A program made the translations under genes and the position numbers. From assembly GCA_014729315.1 (NCBI GenBank), contig WJKD01000684.1, positions 1 through 6,576 of the forward strand: a DNA stretch of 6,576 nt, read 5' to 3'. Shown piece after piece: positions 1-6,576 of the stretch (its first letter is position 1; each line of letters begins with the position of its first letter). The stretch comes from Promethearchaeota archaeon. GTDB taxonomy: Archaea; Asgardarchaeota; Lokiarchaeia; Sigynarchaeales; SOKP01. The notes beneath the pieces were generated by a model. That model searched no databases. It had not been told where the DNA came from and worked only from the letters and a program-made list of their open reading frames with translations.

Positions 1-1
1 A

Positions 2-1030
2 TACGAAGGTGATCCTCGCTATATACTACAAAGAGTCGTTAAAAAAGCAGAAGATAACGGATTTTCGTTCTTTTGCGCTCCAGAAATGGAATTCTTTATC
101 CTTAACCAAGAGGCTAAAGCAAAAGCATTTAGTCCTAGTGATATGCGAGGATATTTTGATTACGACCCGTATGACATAAACGAGATGATGAGATATACTA
201 TTGCCCAATACTGCGATAAAATGGGAATAGAAATCGAAGCTCTACACCACGAGGTCGCTTATGGTCAACATGAAGTCGATTTTCGATACGATCAAGCAGT
301 TAATTCAGCTGACAATACGATCACTATTAAAACTATTATTAAAACTGTCGCTGCGCAGAATAATATGACGGCCACTTTTATGCCCAAACCTTTTCCAGGA
401 ATCAACGGTTCGGGTATGCACGTCCACCAGAGCTTATGGAAAAACGGAAATAACGCATTTTACGACGAGAATGATTCGGCGTCAATTTCTATGACTATGA
501 AAAAATGGATTGCTGGTCAATTAAATCACGCAAAAGCAATGTGCGCCGTGCTAAGCAGCTGGCCCAATTCTTATAAACGATTAGTTCCGGGCTACGAGGC
601 GCCCGTATATATTGCGTGGGGGTTTAGAAATAGGTCACCTTTAATTCGAGTTCCCGATTTTCACAAAAAACCAAGCGCAGCTCGTTGCGAAATTCGATGT
701 CCTGACCCATCGGGTAATCCTTACCTTCAATTTGCAGTTTTACTTGCTACCGGTTTGGAAGGCGTTTTATCTGATGAAATAGAGCTTTACGAACCAACCG
801 ATAAAAATGTATATCATTTCTCGACGAAAGATTTAATTAAATCTGGGATAAATGCTCTTCCAGGAAACCTTGCCGAAGCGCTAAAAGAATTTAAGAACTC
901 AGAATTTATGAAAGAAGTATTTGGAGAGGCCCCTTTTAAGAATTTCTATTATGCGAAACTCGAAGAAAACGACGCGTATAGAATAAACGTTTCTCAATGG
1001 GAGCGAGATCGTTATATTACAAGGTTATAA
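2..1030 (+). CDS. glnA: Glutamine synthetase type I (GSI-alpha-like), 5' end outside the window
   Basis: Makes L-glutamine from glutamate, ammonia and ATP; the cytosolic entry point for nitrogen assimilation, normally a dodecamer. The frame is open from base 2, giving 342 residues, so about 100 N-terminal residues (the beta-grasp domain) of a roughly 440-residue protein lie upstream. The Met at base 86 is internal: the codons before it already encode conserved sequence ending in APEMEFF. Numbered from the first whole codon, visible family motifs are the metal ligands E28/E30 (PEMEFF), E84 and E91 (HHEVAYGQHE), H140 (GSGMHVH), the glutamate flap E199 (KRLVPGYEAP), R211/R216 (NRSPLIR) and E230/R232 (CEIRCPDPSGNPYL). 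The C-terminus (GNLAEALKEF, then SQWERDRYI) resembles Bacillus-type GSI-alpha. A Tyr (NVY) lies near the bacterial adenylylation position, but the surrounding GSI-beta consensus is absent, so control by adenylylation is not expected. The family call is firm; regulation is inferred. Confidence 0.96.
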   Translation, partial: YEGDPRYILQRVVKKAEDNGFSFFCAPEMEFFILNQEAKAKAFSPSDMRGYFDYDPYDINEMMRYTIAQYCDKMGIEIEALHHEVAYGQHEVDFRYDQAVNSADNTITIKTIIKTVAAQNNMTATFMPKPFPGINGSGMHVHQSLWKNGNNAFYDENDSASISMTMKKWIAGQLNHAKAMCAVLSSWPNSYKRLVPGYEAPVYIAWGFRNRSPLIRVPDFHKKPSAARCEIRCPDPSGNPYLQFAVLLATGLEGVLSDEIELYEPTDKNVYHFSTKDLIKSGINALPGNLAEALKEFKNSEFMKEVFGEAPFKNFYYAKLEENDAYRINVSQWERDRYITRL

Positions 1031-1040
1031 AAATTCTAAC

Positions 1041-1066
1041 TATTGTTTTTTCTTTTTTTTTCTTAT
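1041..1066 (+). terminator. Poly-T transcription terminator of the glutamine synthetase gene
   Basis: Starting 11 bases after the stop codon, the plus strand has two T-runs (six T, then nine T, separated by a single C) followed by more pyrimidines. No GC-rich hairpin precedes them. This is the form expected of archaeal intrinsic termination at oligo-U tracts. Confidence 0.6.
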
Positions 1067-1266
1067 ATCTCTCTAATTCTGATATACAAATGTTTAATTT
1101 GAGATGAGAAAAAAATCTTCAAAATGCACTTTTTAAATTTTCGAAGGACCAATAATACCTAGAAAACTTTTTAGATACATTTTTAACGCTTTTTCAAATA
1201 AATTAATCAGTTGTTGAACATTTTATTTAAAAGAAAAAATAGTAGCATTTTTATTTTTATATCTAA

Positions 1267-1278
1267 TTAATATATACT
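1267..1278 (+). promoter_or_regulatory. Possible TATA box for the acetyltransferase gene
   Basis: The TTAATATATACT stretch resembles an archaeal TATA box. With the usual spacing of about 26 bases, transcription would start near base 1299 and leave a leader of about 45 bases. A second candidate, TTTTAAAAAA at about 1310-1320, would instead give an almost leaderless message. Background A/T content is so high that either could be chance. Confidence 0.25.
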
Positions 1279-1345
1279 AATTTTCTTAGAAAAAACACTT
1301 TAAAGAGAATTTTAAAAAAACATTTTTGTTGAACTTAAGAAACAA

Positions 1346-1849
1346 ATGGATTCCGAAGAGATTTTAATTAGAAAAGCAGAAGTATCAGATTCGTCTGAGA
1401 TAGTAAAAATTTGGCAACTAATTTGCGAAGAAAGAATGTACGACGGAGTAGACCACCCCTTCACATTAGAGCAAGAGAAAGACTATATATCTTCTCTAAC
1501 CGAACGAGAAAGTATTTTTGTTGCAATAGTAGAAAATGCGATAATTGGTTTCCAATCGCTTGAATTATGGGCAAACTATTCAAAATCATTCGATCATGTT
1601 GCAACTATAGGCACTTTTGTCTTGCCAGAATGGAGAGAAATGGGCGTGGGAATATTATTAGCAAATTATGCCATGGATTTTGCCCGAGAAAATGGATTTG
1701 AAAAAGTAATAGTCTACGTTCGTTTGAGCAATAAAAAAGCTCAAAAGTTCTATGAAAAGTTAGGATTCGTTTCAAGGGGGACCCTCTTAAAACAATTGAA
1801 AATTAATGGAGAATATGACGACGAGATGTTTATGGAAATGTTTTTATAA
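1346..1849 (+). CDS. GNAT-family N-acetyltransferase (RimI/PAT-like)
   Basis: Predicted to move an acetyl group from acetyl-CoA to a primary amine; the substrate cannot be read from the sequence. At 167 residues it is the normal size of a single-domain GNAT protein. The N-terminus (ILIRKAEVSDSSEIVKIW) is the usual beta1-alpha1 opening, which supports the ATG at 1346; no in-frame ATG, GTG or TTG was seen just upstream. Motif A runs from about residue 88 to 125 and holds the pyrophosphate-binding loop R97-x-x-G100-x-G102. Motif B follows at about 128-141 (NKKAQKFYEKLGF), with the conserved Tyr136. The ending, GEYDDEMFMEMFL, matches the Y-x-D-x-x-x-M close of phosphinothricin-acetyltransferase-like and amino-acid N-acyltransferase relatives. 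No ribosome binding site is evident. It follows glutamine synthetase in the same direction, but a terminator and 315 bases separate them, so it is probably transcribed on its own. Family call firm, function unknown. Confidence 0.9.
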   Translation: MDSEEILIRKAEVSDSSEIVKIWQLICEERMYDGVDHPFTLEQEKDYISSLTERESIFVAIVENAIIGFQSLELWANYSKSFDHVATIGTFVLPEWREMGVGILLANYAMDFARENGFEKVIVYVRLSNKKAQKFYEKLGFVSRGTLLKQLKINGEYDDEMFMEMFL

Positions 1850-1876
1850 AAATAAAATGGGTCTAAAAACAAAAGA
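1845..1876 (-). terminator. Convergent spacer with poly-T tracts, terminator for the flavoprotein gene
   Basis: Read on the minus strand, the bases after the flavoprotein stop codon contain four short T-runs (TTTT, TTTTT, TTTT, TTTTT), and the last of them reaches the end of the acetyltransferase gene. On the plus strand, a weaker T-rich run at about 1881-1890 could terminate the acetyltransferase message. The two genes converge with only 52 bases between their stop codons. Confidence 0.4.
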
Positions 1877-1901
1877 GAATTACTTTTCTTAATCAAAATA
1901 A

Positions 1902-3284
1902 TTAAGCGTTATCTACTACTTTCTTCAAGGGTTTAATCATTTCTTTTTGCATTCTCTGACCCTCGTATATTTTCTCCCTAATTGGGGTAATGCTGAAAAG
2001 CACTTTTAACATCCGGGAGGAGAATGTTTTCTTGGGAAAGTCATAAAAATTATTTTCTTTGTAATAGCGATGGTCAGCTTGAAAGATAGCTCTCATGTCT
2101 GCATAAATGGCGTCTCGAAACACTTTTGCTCCCCCTATTTCTCTAAAAGTATAAGGAGGAATGTAGTCTATTTTAGAACATTCAATAAGTTTTATCGCAA
2201 GTCCGTAAAGAAGCGTATCAATCATTTTAGTGTCCTCAGGTTCGTCCGAAACAATATCAACCAAATTGCTTTGTTGTACCTCTACATATGTATGAATTAT
2301 TTCTCTGAGATTACACAATTGACTTACGGGACCCGAAATAATAAATCCGAATTGCTTTCCCTTTAGAGAGGGGACATGTCCCTTGTAAAAACTTCTATCA
2401 AAAAGCATCTTCCACTTAGACGAAAAATACCTATCGTGGATGGATCCCGCAAACACTAAAATATCTGCTTTTAATATCTTTTGCTCCCAAAACTCGGAAA
2501 ATTCGTCTTTTCCATGATACACGCACTCATTATTATATCCACATTTACAGCATCCGAGACAACCTCCCTTAATATCAATATCTTGAATGTTAATTAGTTC
2601 AATTTCTTCCAAGAAGAGATTTCGAAATGTATCAATGATTTTACCTAAATTGGATTCCTTATTATAAGAATCTGTAACAAGGAGAATTTTTTTATTATCT
2701 ACAGAGATTTTATTTATATTAGTTACTATATTCGTAGAGTTATAATCGAATTTAATCTTATTAATTGGGGCAAATTGTAAAGAAGTCTGCAAATTCCTTT
2801 CAATATGATCAAAATATAAACCTGCAAAGTCTAATAGCTTTTTTCTCTCTTTTTCGTTTAACAGATCGTACATATGGGCGGAATAGGCTCCGATAAATTT
2901 CATGTTTAAATCGTCGCTTATACCTTGAATGTAATTGATTGCAGTGTGGTCGTAAAAATGTATTGATGTGGCGATGGTGGCGCAGTATTTATCTTTAAAC
3001 GACTTTTCAGCATTTCTTTCAAAAATTAATTCAATAAATCGTTTGTATTGAGAACATACCAGCATATAATAGAGTGGAAAGCCCCAGATCACTCCGTCTG
3101 CGCCCTCAACTTTGTTTAAAATCTCATCAAAAAGATCATTATTTTTCTCGATTGCTTTAATCTTTTCTGCGATATTAATTATATCAAATTCGTGCTTTGG
3201 GTATTTCTTGGCGATATAATTTATATATTGCATAGTCACGCTTATAGAGCCTTTTGGACTACCGTTTAGAATCACAATTTTCAA
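1902..3284 (-). CDS. Two-domain flavodoxin-like NAD(P)H oxidoreductase with iron-sulfur flavoprotein motif
   Basis: A 460-residue predicted cytosolic redox protein with two flavodoxin-like halves. The first (about residues 1-165) opens with an FMN phosphate loop, VILNGSPKGSISVTMQ, and has GVIWGFPLYYM at 64-74, where family members contact the flavin ring. The second (about 198-370) starts with ILLVTDSYNKESNLGKII, a looser version of the same loop, and carries C242-x2-C245-x2-C248-x5-C254, with an extra C246. That spacing fits the compact CX2CX2CX4-7C motif that binds a [4Fe-4S] cluster in archaeal iron-sulfur flavoproteins. A C-terminal tail (about 375-460) holds ADHRYYKENNFYDFP, which I recall from related flavodoxin-family proteins. 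The start is TTG at 3284-3282: it sits directly before the first beta strand, and an in-frame TGA lies three codons upstream. A weak GTGA lies six bases before it. Electron donor and acceptor are unknown. It is the last of three same-strand genes, 136 bases after the M28-like gene. Confidence 0.85.
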   Translation of the reverse strand: MKIVILNGSPKGSISVTMQYINYIAKKYPKHEFDIINIAEKIKAIEKNNDLFDEILNKVEGADGVIWGFPLYYMLVCSQYKRFIELIFERNAEKSFKDKYCATIATSIHFYDHTAINYIQGISDDLNMKFIGAYSAHMYDLLNEKERKKLLDFAGLYFDHIERNLQTSLQFAPINKIKFDYNSTNIVTNINKISVDNKKILLVTDSYNKESNLGKIIDTFRNLFLEEIELINIQDIDIKGGCLGCCKCGYNNECVYHGKDEFSEFWEQKILKADILVFAGSIHDRYFSSKWKMLFDRSFYKGHVPSLKGKQFGFIISGPVSQLCNLREIIHTYVEVQQSNLVDIVSDEPEDTKMIDTLLYGLAIKLIECSKIDYIPPYTFREIGGAKVFRDAIYADMRAIFQADHRYYKENNFYDFPKKTFSSRMLKVLFSITPIREKIYEGQRMQKEMIKPLKKVVDNA

Positions 3285-3420
3285 AATAATTCACTACTAT
3301 TATAAATTTTTTATTGCATATTCAAGTTTAATCGTATTTTTTAATCTTTGGAATTGATTATTACTAAAGTTAAATTATGAGAAAATTGAAAATATGAGAA
3401 CTGATAATTAAGAATATAAT

Positions 3421-4902
3421 TTATTCGATAGGCTTTCGAGCGTAAATTGGCTCAAATTGCCCTCCTATTAGAAGATTGGGCGCTTCTTCGGGAATAAAAT
3501 GCTCTCCCTTGTTATATTTCGGTTGTTTAATAGTTTTAAAAAGAGCACCGCATCCAAAAAAGGATCGTCCTCGAAATTCAAATGCTTTCATAATTTTACC
3601 AGGGATGGTATGAATAGCTCTTGCCATGTCAATATAAACCGAGATATCTCGATATAATTGTAGGGGATCTATTTTGTCCCACGTATCTTCAGTAGTGAGC
3701 ATGACATGGTTCATAACTTGCATACACATACATGGAATTCCAATATTGTCAAACGGGCCCATTTCACACAATGTCCATATTCTACTTAAAGGTAAAACTA
3801 AGGGAAATCTTTTGTTTTTGAACATAGCGGCATATGTTAAAAGAAAAACAACAAAATTGTCTGTTGTCAATCCTAATCTTGCTGGAAATTTTTCTCGTTT
3901 TATTTTTTGGCCTTTAATAACAACAGCATCGGAAATATGATCCATCCAGAGCATCGCAGTTATATTTGGCATGAATTTCTTGTGTTTTTCTATGAACCAC
4001 AGAGAAGATATATTGCAGTTCAGCCAGACGTGAGAACCTGAGAATATGAAAATCATAGATTTTCTTCTCTTTTTTAAAGGAAGTTCTGAAAAAACTCTTG
4101 CTAACTCAAGAGCTCCCACAACTCCAGTAGTATCGCAAATAGCTCCAGAAAATGTTGTACAGTAATGAGCACCTATAAGAATAGTTCCTTTTTTTAATCC
4201 TGGCAAAAGTCCGATAATATTTGATACTGTTGATATTTTTCTTTTTCCTTTTATTTTCAACTCTGCTTTAACTTTCTTATTTTTGATTAATTTCTTAAGT
4301 TTTTCAGCATCTTCTTTTCCTATGTGAAGCACCGGTAACTTAAATTGTTTTTTTTCGCCAAATTCAGCGGGACCAGGAACATTGCTTCCTCCCATTGGTT
4401 TTATTCCCGGCTCAAGGATTTTAAGAGAATTTCCGGGAGTATCTTCAAAATATCCCACCATTCCAGCAACATCATTTATCCATGCTTTATCATAAGACGC
4501 AAGAAGAGGATAACGTTTCTTAAATCCACAAGCAGCTTCATGATCAGCAAGCGTTCCCCAATTAATTAAAACCAACTTTCCTTTAACATCATTTCGCGTG
4601 TAATCTTTATCGGTTCCTTTTCCAATATCGATAATCTCTGCTTTTACATCTCCAAATCCAACATTGTTTTGAGGACAGGAAGTAATTGTTTTATATTCGG
4701 GTTCAATCATGGAAAATTCCCAATCGTGAAAAAAAACCCCCCGAAAATTTATGGGCTCAAGCCAGACCTTCAACCCAAAGTTCCTTAATTTATCTACGAT
4801 ATAATCTTTGGTTTTTTCAATATTTTTCGTTCCAGGAATTCTTGGTGAAAATTCAGAAAGTTCTAAACCCCATTTATATACTTCTTCAATCCTTTTATTC
4901 AT
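3421..4902 (-). CDS. M28-family peptidase-like protein with PA domain and degenerate active site
   Basis: A 493-residue protein with the layout of M28 aminopeptidases. It has an N-terminal cap helix region (SPRIPGTKNIEKTKDYI, 19-35), a PA-like insert (about 75-205, with DVKGKLVLINWG) and a zinc-peptidase core from about 225 (VSNIIGLLPG, then ILIGAHY). No signal peptide or membrane segment is seen, so it is probably cytosolic. Against the family pattern, H246 (AHY) and D321 (WMDH) survive. The Asp after AHY is C248, the bridging Asp of GAxDNxSG is C256 with D257 one place later, the catalytic EE pair is S290-H291, and the last ligand His before T-x-x-D-T appears to be L402, with H399 nearby. 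The reading frame is intact. It may be a pseudo-enzyme, or it may use other ligands (C248, C256, D257, H291, H399). The tail beyond about residue 434 is unassigned. The ATG has only a weak AGGT upstream. Fold fairly sure, peptidase activity doubtful. Confidence 0.8.
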   Translation of the reverse strand: MNKRIEEVYKWGLELSEFSPRIPGTKNIEKTKDYIVDKLRNFGLKVWLEPINFRGVFFHDWEFSMIEPEYKTITSCPQNNVGFGDVKAEIIDIGKGTDKDYTRNDVKGKLVLINWGTLADHEAACGFKKRYPLLASYDKAWINDVAGMVGYFEDTPGNSLKILEPGIKPMGGSNVPGPAEFGEKKQFKLPVLHIGKEDAEKLKKLIKNKKVKAELKIKGKRKISTVSNIIGLLPGLKKGTILIGAHYCTTFSGAICDTTGVVGALELARVFSELPLKKRRKSMIFIFSGSHVWLNCNISSLWFIEKHKKFMPNITAMLWMDHISDAVVIKGQKIKREKFPARLGLTTDNFVVFLLTYAAMFKNKRFPLVLPLSRIWTLCEMGPFDNIGIPCMCMQVMNHVMLTTEDTWDKIDPLQLYRDISVYIDMARAIHTIPGKIMKAFEFRGRSFFGCGALFKTIKQPKYNKGEHFIPEEAPNLLIGGQFEPIYARKPIE

Positions 4903-4930
4903 TTTTAAAACCTAATGATTTATATTTATC

Positions 4931-4940
4931 ATATATTTAT
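4931..4940 (-). promoter_or_regulatory. Possible TATA box for the M28-like gene
   Basis: On the minus strand the sequence ATAAATATAT lies 29-38 bases before the ATG. At archaeal spacing this would start transcription within about ten bases of the start codon. The surrounding sequence is almost all A and T, so the exact position is uncertain. Confidence 0.3.
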
Positions 4941-5049
4941 GAAATATTCAAAACAAAAAAAAACATTTTATTCCCTATTTCTTTTTACTTTTATTTATTA
5001 TTAATAACTTACTTACCTTGAGATATTGTTTAATGTTTGATTAAAATTA

Positions 5050-5082
5050 GTTTTTAGAAAAAAAGGAATTAAAAAAAAGATT
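5050..5082 (-). terminator. Poly-T terminator of the symporter gene
   Basis: Immediately after the symporter stop codon the minus strand carries two long T-runs, of about nine and seven bases, separated by a short AATTCC stretch. No stable hairpin precedes them. A further T-run of about nine lies near 4955-4963, before the M28-like gene, and could act as a second stop. These support separate transcripts for the two genes. Confidence 0.55.
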
Positions 5083-6501
5083 TTACAATTTGATTTTTAA
5101 TAATTCTTCTTGATTTTCTTTTACTTTTGATGGGGTTAAATCATATACTCTCCACAGCAATATGAACGATATAAGGAAGAAGAACATTGGGACTAAGGCT
5201 AATATTACACGGATCCCCCATAAAGCGAGAGGTGTTTGAGATTCTGCTCCAGGTTGATAGAATGTTAGCTCGTGCACAATGACAAATACAATAGCTGCTA
5301 TAATATTTGCTGTGCGTCCGAAGAATGTGCGTAGACCCGTAAAAATACCTTCATTGCGTTTCCCAGTTTGTACTACTATTTCGTCAATAACATCAGAAAA
5401 CACGGGATATACTAGTGTATACACTGCGCCAACAGCGAATCCAAGAATTAAAATAATAAACAATACAGTTAAGAGGTTAGATACAAAAAGCAGCGGTAGA
5501 AGCGCAAAGACCACAAATAAAAATCCTATCATATACACTTTTCGATTTCCTAATTTTAAAGAGAGATAAACCCAAACTGGAACAGATGAAACACTTCCTA
5601 TTAAAAAGGCAGCAGAAATGTAAATTTCTGTATCTGCTGGCATTCTAAGGATATAGCGAACGAGGTATGGAATTGAACCAAGGATTAAAGTAAACAAAAC
5701 CATCATCGTGATATAAAGGAAAAAATAGACTAGAAGATTTTTCTGTTTTAAACCAATTTTTAAATACTGGAAAAAGCTTTCCTCTTCACCTTTATCTTCT
5801 TCAGCCTTTAACAGCTTTTCTTTCATTTCTTCTGTCTCATGCATCCCCGGAATCATTAACACAGCTGCCAATAGTCCGATTATCACTACGACTATTGCAG
5901 AGATAATATAGGATTCTCTATTCCCATAAACAATAAATAAGGGAGGGATTAACATACCTGCAGTCATTCCAACAAGCCCTAAAACGGTTGTAATCCCGCC
6001 TACCTTCGCTCTCTCTTTGACAGAACGAAATTTCTCAGGAAATAAAGCTAACCAATTAGTATCCCAAATCGAATATAAAAAATCATACAAGCAGATTGTT
6101 ATTAGAAGCCATATGAATATAAGAATTGTATCATCAAAAGGGATTGTGAATATCAGAAGATAAATGAATGTAAATGGTAAGGCTGATGCCACAAACCAAG
6201 GAAAGCGCCTTCCATATTTTCTGGTAAATCTATTTTTCCGATCAGAGAGATGTCCTAAAAGAGGGTCGTTAAACATATTCCATATACCATATAAAACAAA
6301 GGCAATACTAACCATTAGAATTGGTAGAAATACCTCGTCTTCGTAAAAAGCTATTACTCTCACAGAAAATGCAGCAGAATATATATTATCAAGGAATCCC
6401 CCAAGTCCATAAGAGAATCGGGTAGACATAGAGTTTTTTTCTTCGTAAGTGTCGATATCTTTTCCAACTGTTTCCCCTATACCAGGCTTAAGATTACTCA
6501 T
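5083..6501 (-). CDS. GPH/MelB-type glycoside:cation symporter (MFS superfamily)
   Basis: A 472-residue inner membrane transporter, predicted to carry a sugar or glycoside with a cation. Twelve hydrophobic segments can be picked out: about 34-54, 60-84, 102-122, 125-148, 167-190, 197-219, 255-280, 291-315, 321-341, 343-366, 390-411 and 426-452. A charged loop at 220-253 separates the two halves. Family signatures are NMFNDPLLGHLSDRKNR (75-91) and the basic loop after it ending GRRFPW, then FSDVIDEIVVQTGKRNEG (368-385). By hand alignment to MelB, D79 matches Asp59 and D147 matches the sugar-binding Asp124, while N75 replaces Asp55 and R396 replaces Lys377. The ATG at 6501 is preferred because a TATA-like box sits at the right distance; M25 (6429) is an alternative. 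No ribosome binding site is visible. It is the first of three minus-strand genes, with 180 bases to the next. Family firm, substrate unknown. Confidence 0.92.
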   Translation of the reverse strand: MSNLKPGIGETVGKDIDTYEEKNSMSTRFSYGLGGFLDNIYSAAFSVRVIAFYEDEVFLPILMVSIAFVLYGIWNMFNDPLLGHLSDRKNRFTRKYGRRFPWFVASALPFTFIYLLIFTIPFDDTILIFIWLLITICLYDFLYSIWDTNWLALFPEKFRSVKERAKVGGITTVLGLVGMTAGMLIPPLFIVYGNRESYIISAIVVVIIGLLAAVLMIPGMHETEEMKEKLLKAEEDKGEEESFFQYLKIGLKQKNLLVYFFLYITMMVLFTLILGSIPYLVRYILRMPADTEIYISAAFLIGSVSSVPVWVYLSLKLGNRKVYMIGFLFVVFALLPLLFVSNLLTVLFIILILGFAVGAVYTLVYPVFSDVIDEIVVQTGKRNEGIFTGLRTFFGRTANIIAAIVFVIVHELTFYQPGAESQTPLALWGIRVILALVPMFFFLISFILLWRVYDLTPSKVKENQEELLKIKL

Positions 6502-6527
6502 AATTAAATTTTATATTCTTTCTATAA

Positions 6528-6537
6528 ATATTTTATA
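6528..6537 (-). promoter_or_regulatory. TATA box for the symporter gene
   Basis: The minus strand reads TATAAAATAT at 27-36 bases before the ATG at 6501. At normal archaeal spacing this places the transcription start about five bases before the ATG, giving a nearly leaderless message. That agrees with the lack of any Shine-Dalgarno match upstream. A second similar element lies too close to the ATG to serve this start. Confidence 0.45.
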
Positions 6538-6576
6538 TTCAAGTAAAATTAAAACTAAAGTAAAGAAATAATAATA

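Larger units (their letters stand above)
1031..1345. other. AT-rich intergenic spacer, no gene found
   Basis: This 315-base gap between the glutamine synthetase and acetyltransferase genes is very rich in A and T. Plus-strand ATGs inside it open only very short frames, for example the one at 1090, which stops after five codons, and the one at about 1123, which stops after twelve. The left end holds the poly-T terminator and the right end holds promoter-like A/T sequence. I see no tRNA, no convincing RNA fold and no repeat array. Confidence 0.6.

Noticed and set aside
86..1030. Glutamine synthetase starting at the ATG at base 86
   Set aside because: The same frame is open back to base 2 and encodes conserved family sequence there, so this Met is internal and the real start is outside the window.
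1346..1849. Specific call as phosphinothricin (or ribosomal protein) acetyltransferase
   Set aside because: The GNAT fold is clear, but substrate specificity cannot be read from motifs shared by the whole superfamily, so no gene symbol is given.
2070..2366. Plus-strand open frame of 98 codons inside the flavoprotein gene
   Set aside because: It is fully antisense to conserved coding sequence and has no family motif. Similar plus-strand frames at 3674-3940, 4345-4569, 5279-5569 and 6164-6346, and a minus-strand one at 26-208, were rejected for the same reason.
3421..4902. M28-like gene as a pseudogene
   Set aside because: The frame is intact over 493 codons with its domains in the right order and the non-catalytic family motifs well kept. 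Only the active-site residues differ, which is unlike random decay.
4941..4993. A-rich and T-rich tracts as a repeat or small RNA gene
   Set aside because: These are simple homopolymer runs in an A/T-rich spacer, with no repeat unit and no stable pairing that I can see.
4686..5021. Plus-strand open frame of 111 codons overlapping the start of the M28-like gene
   Set aside because: It lies mostly antisense to a well-supported gene, has low-complexity F/Y/L-rich sequence in its A/T-rich end, and shows no recognisable motif.

Overview
The window looks like chromosomal DNA from an AT-rich prokaryote, most likely an archaeon, and possibly an Asgard (Lokiarchaeia-like) lineage. The archaeal reading rests on four things: no strong Shine-Dalgarno sequence precedes the starts, TATA-like elements lie about 27-38 bases before two start codons, poly-T tracts rather than clear hairpins follow the genes, and the mix of genes fits (an alpha-type glutamine synthetase, a tandem flavodoxin/Fe-S flavoprotein, a cytosolic M28-like protein and a GPH-type symporter). 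The Asgard suggestion comes from general resemblance and is unproven. No rRNA, tRNA, mobile element or CRISPR array was seen.

Layout: (1) Bases 2-1030, plus strand: the C-terminal three quarters of a type I glutamine synthetase, cut by the window edge. A T-rich terminator and a 315-base AT-rich spacer follow. (2) Bases 1346-1849, plus strand: a GNAT-family N-acetyltransferase. (3) Bases 1850-1901: a short convergent spacer with poly-T tracts for both strands. (4) Three minus-strand genes, read from right to left: a 12-helix GPH/MelB-type sugar:cation symporter (6501-5083), an M28-fold protein with a PA domain and a badly eroded catalytic centre (4902-3421), and a two-domain flavodoxin-like protein with a CX2CX2CX5C iron-sulfur motif and a TTG start (3284-1902).

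The three minus-strand genes point the same way, but their spacers are 136-180 bases and carry their own promoter- or terminator-like sequences. They are more likely separate transcripts than one tight operon. No shared pathway is evident: the genes cover nitrogen assimilation, acyl transfer, redox chemistry, a peptidase-like fold and solute uptake. The most notable point is the M28-like protein. It is full length and well folded by pattern, yet it lacks most of the canonical di-zinc ligands and the catalytic glutamate, so it is either a pseudo-enzyme or a metalloprotein with a changed metal site.
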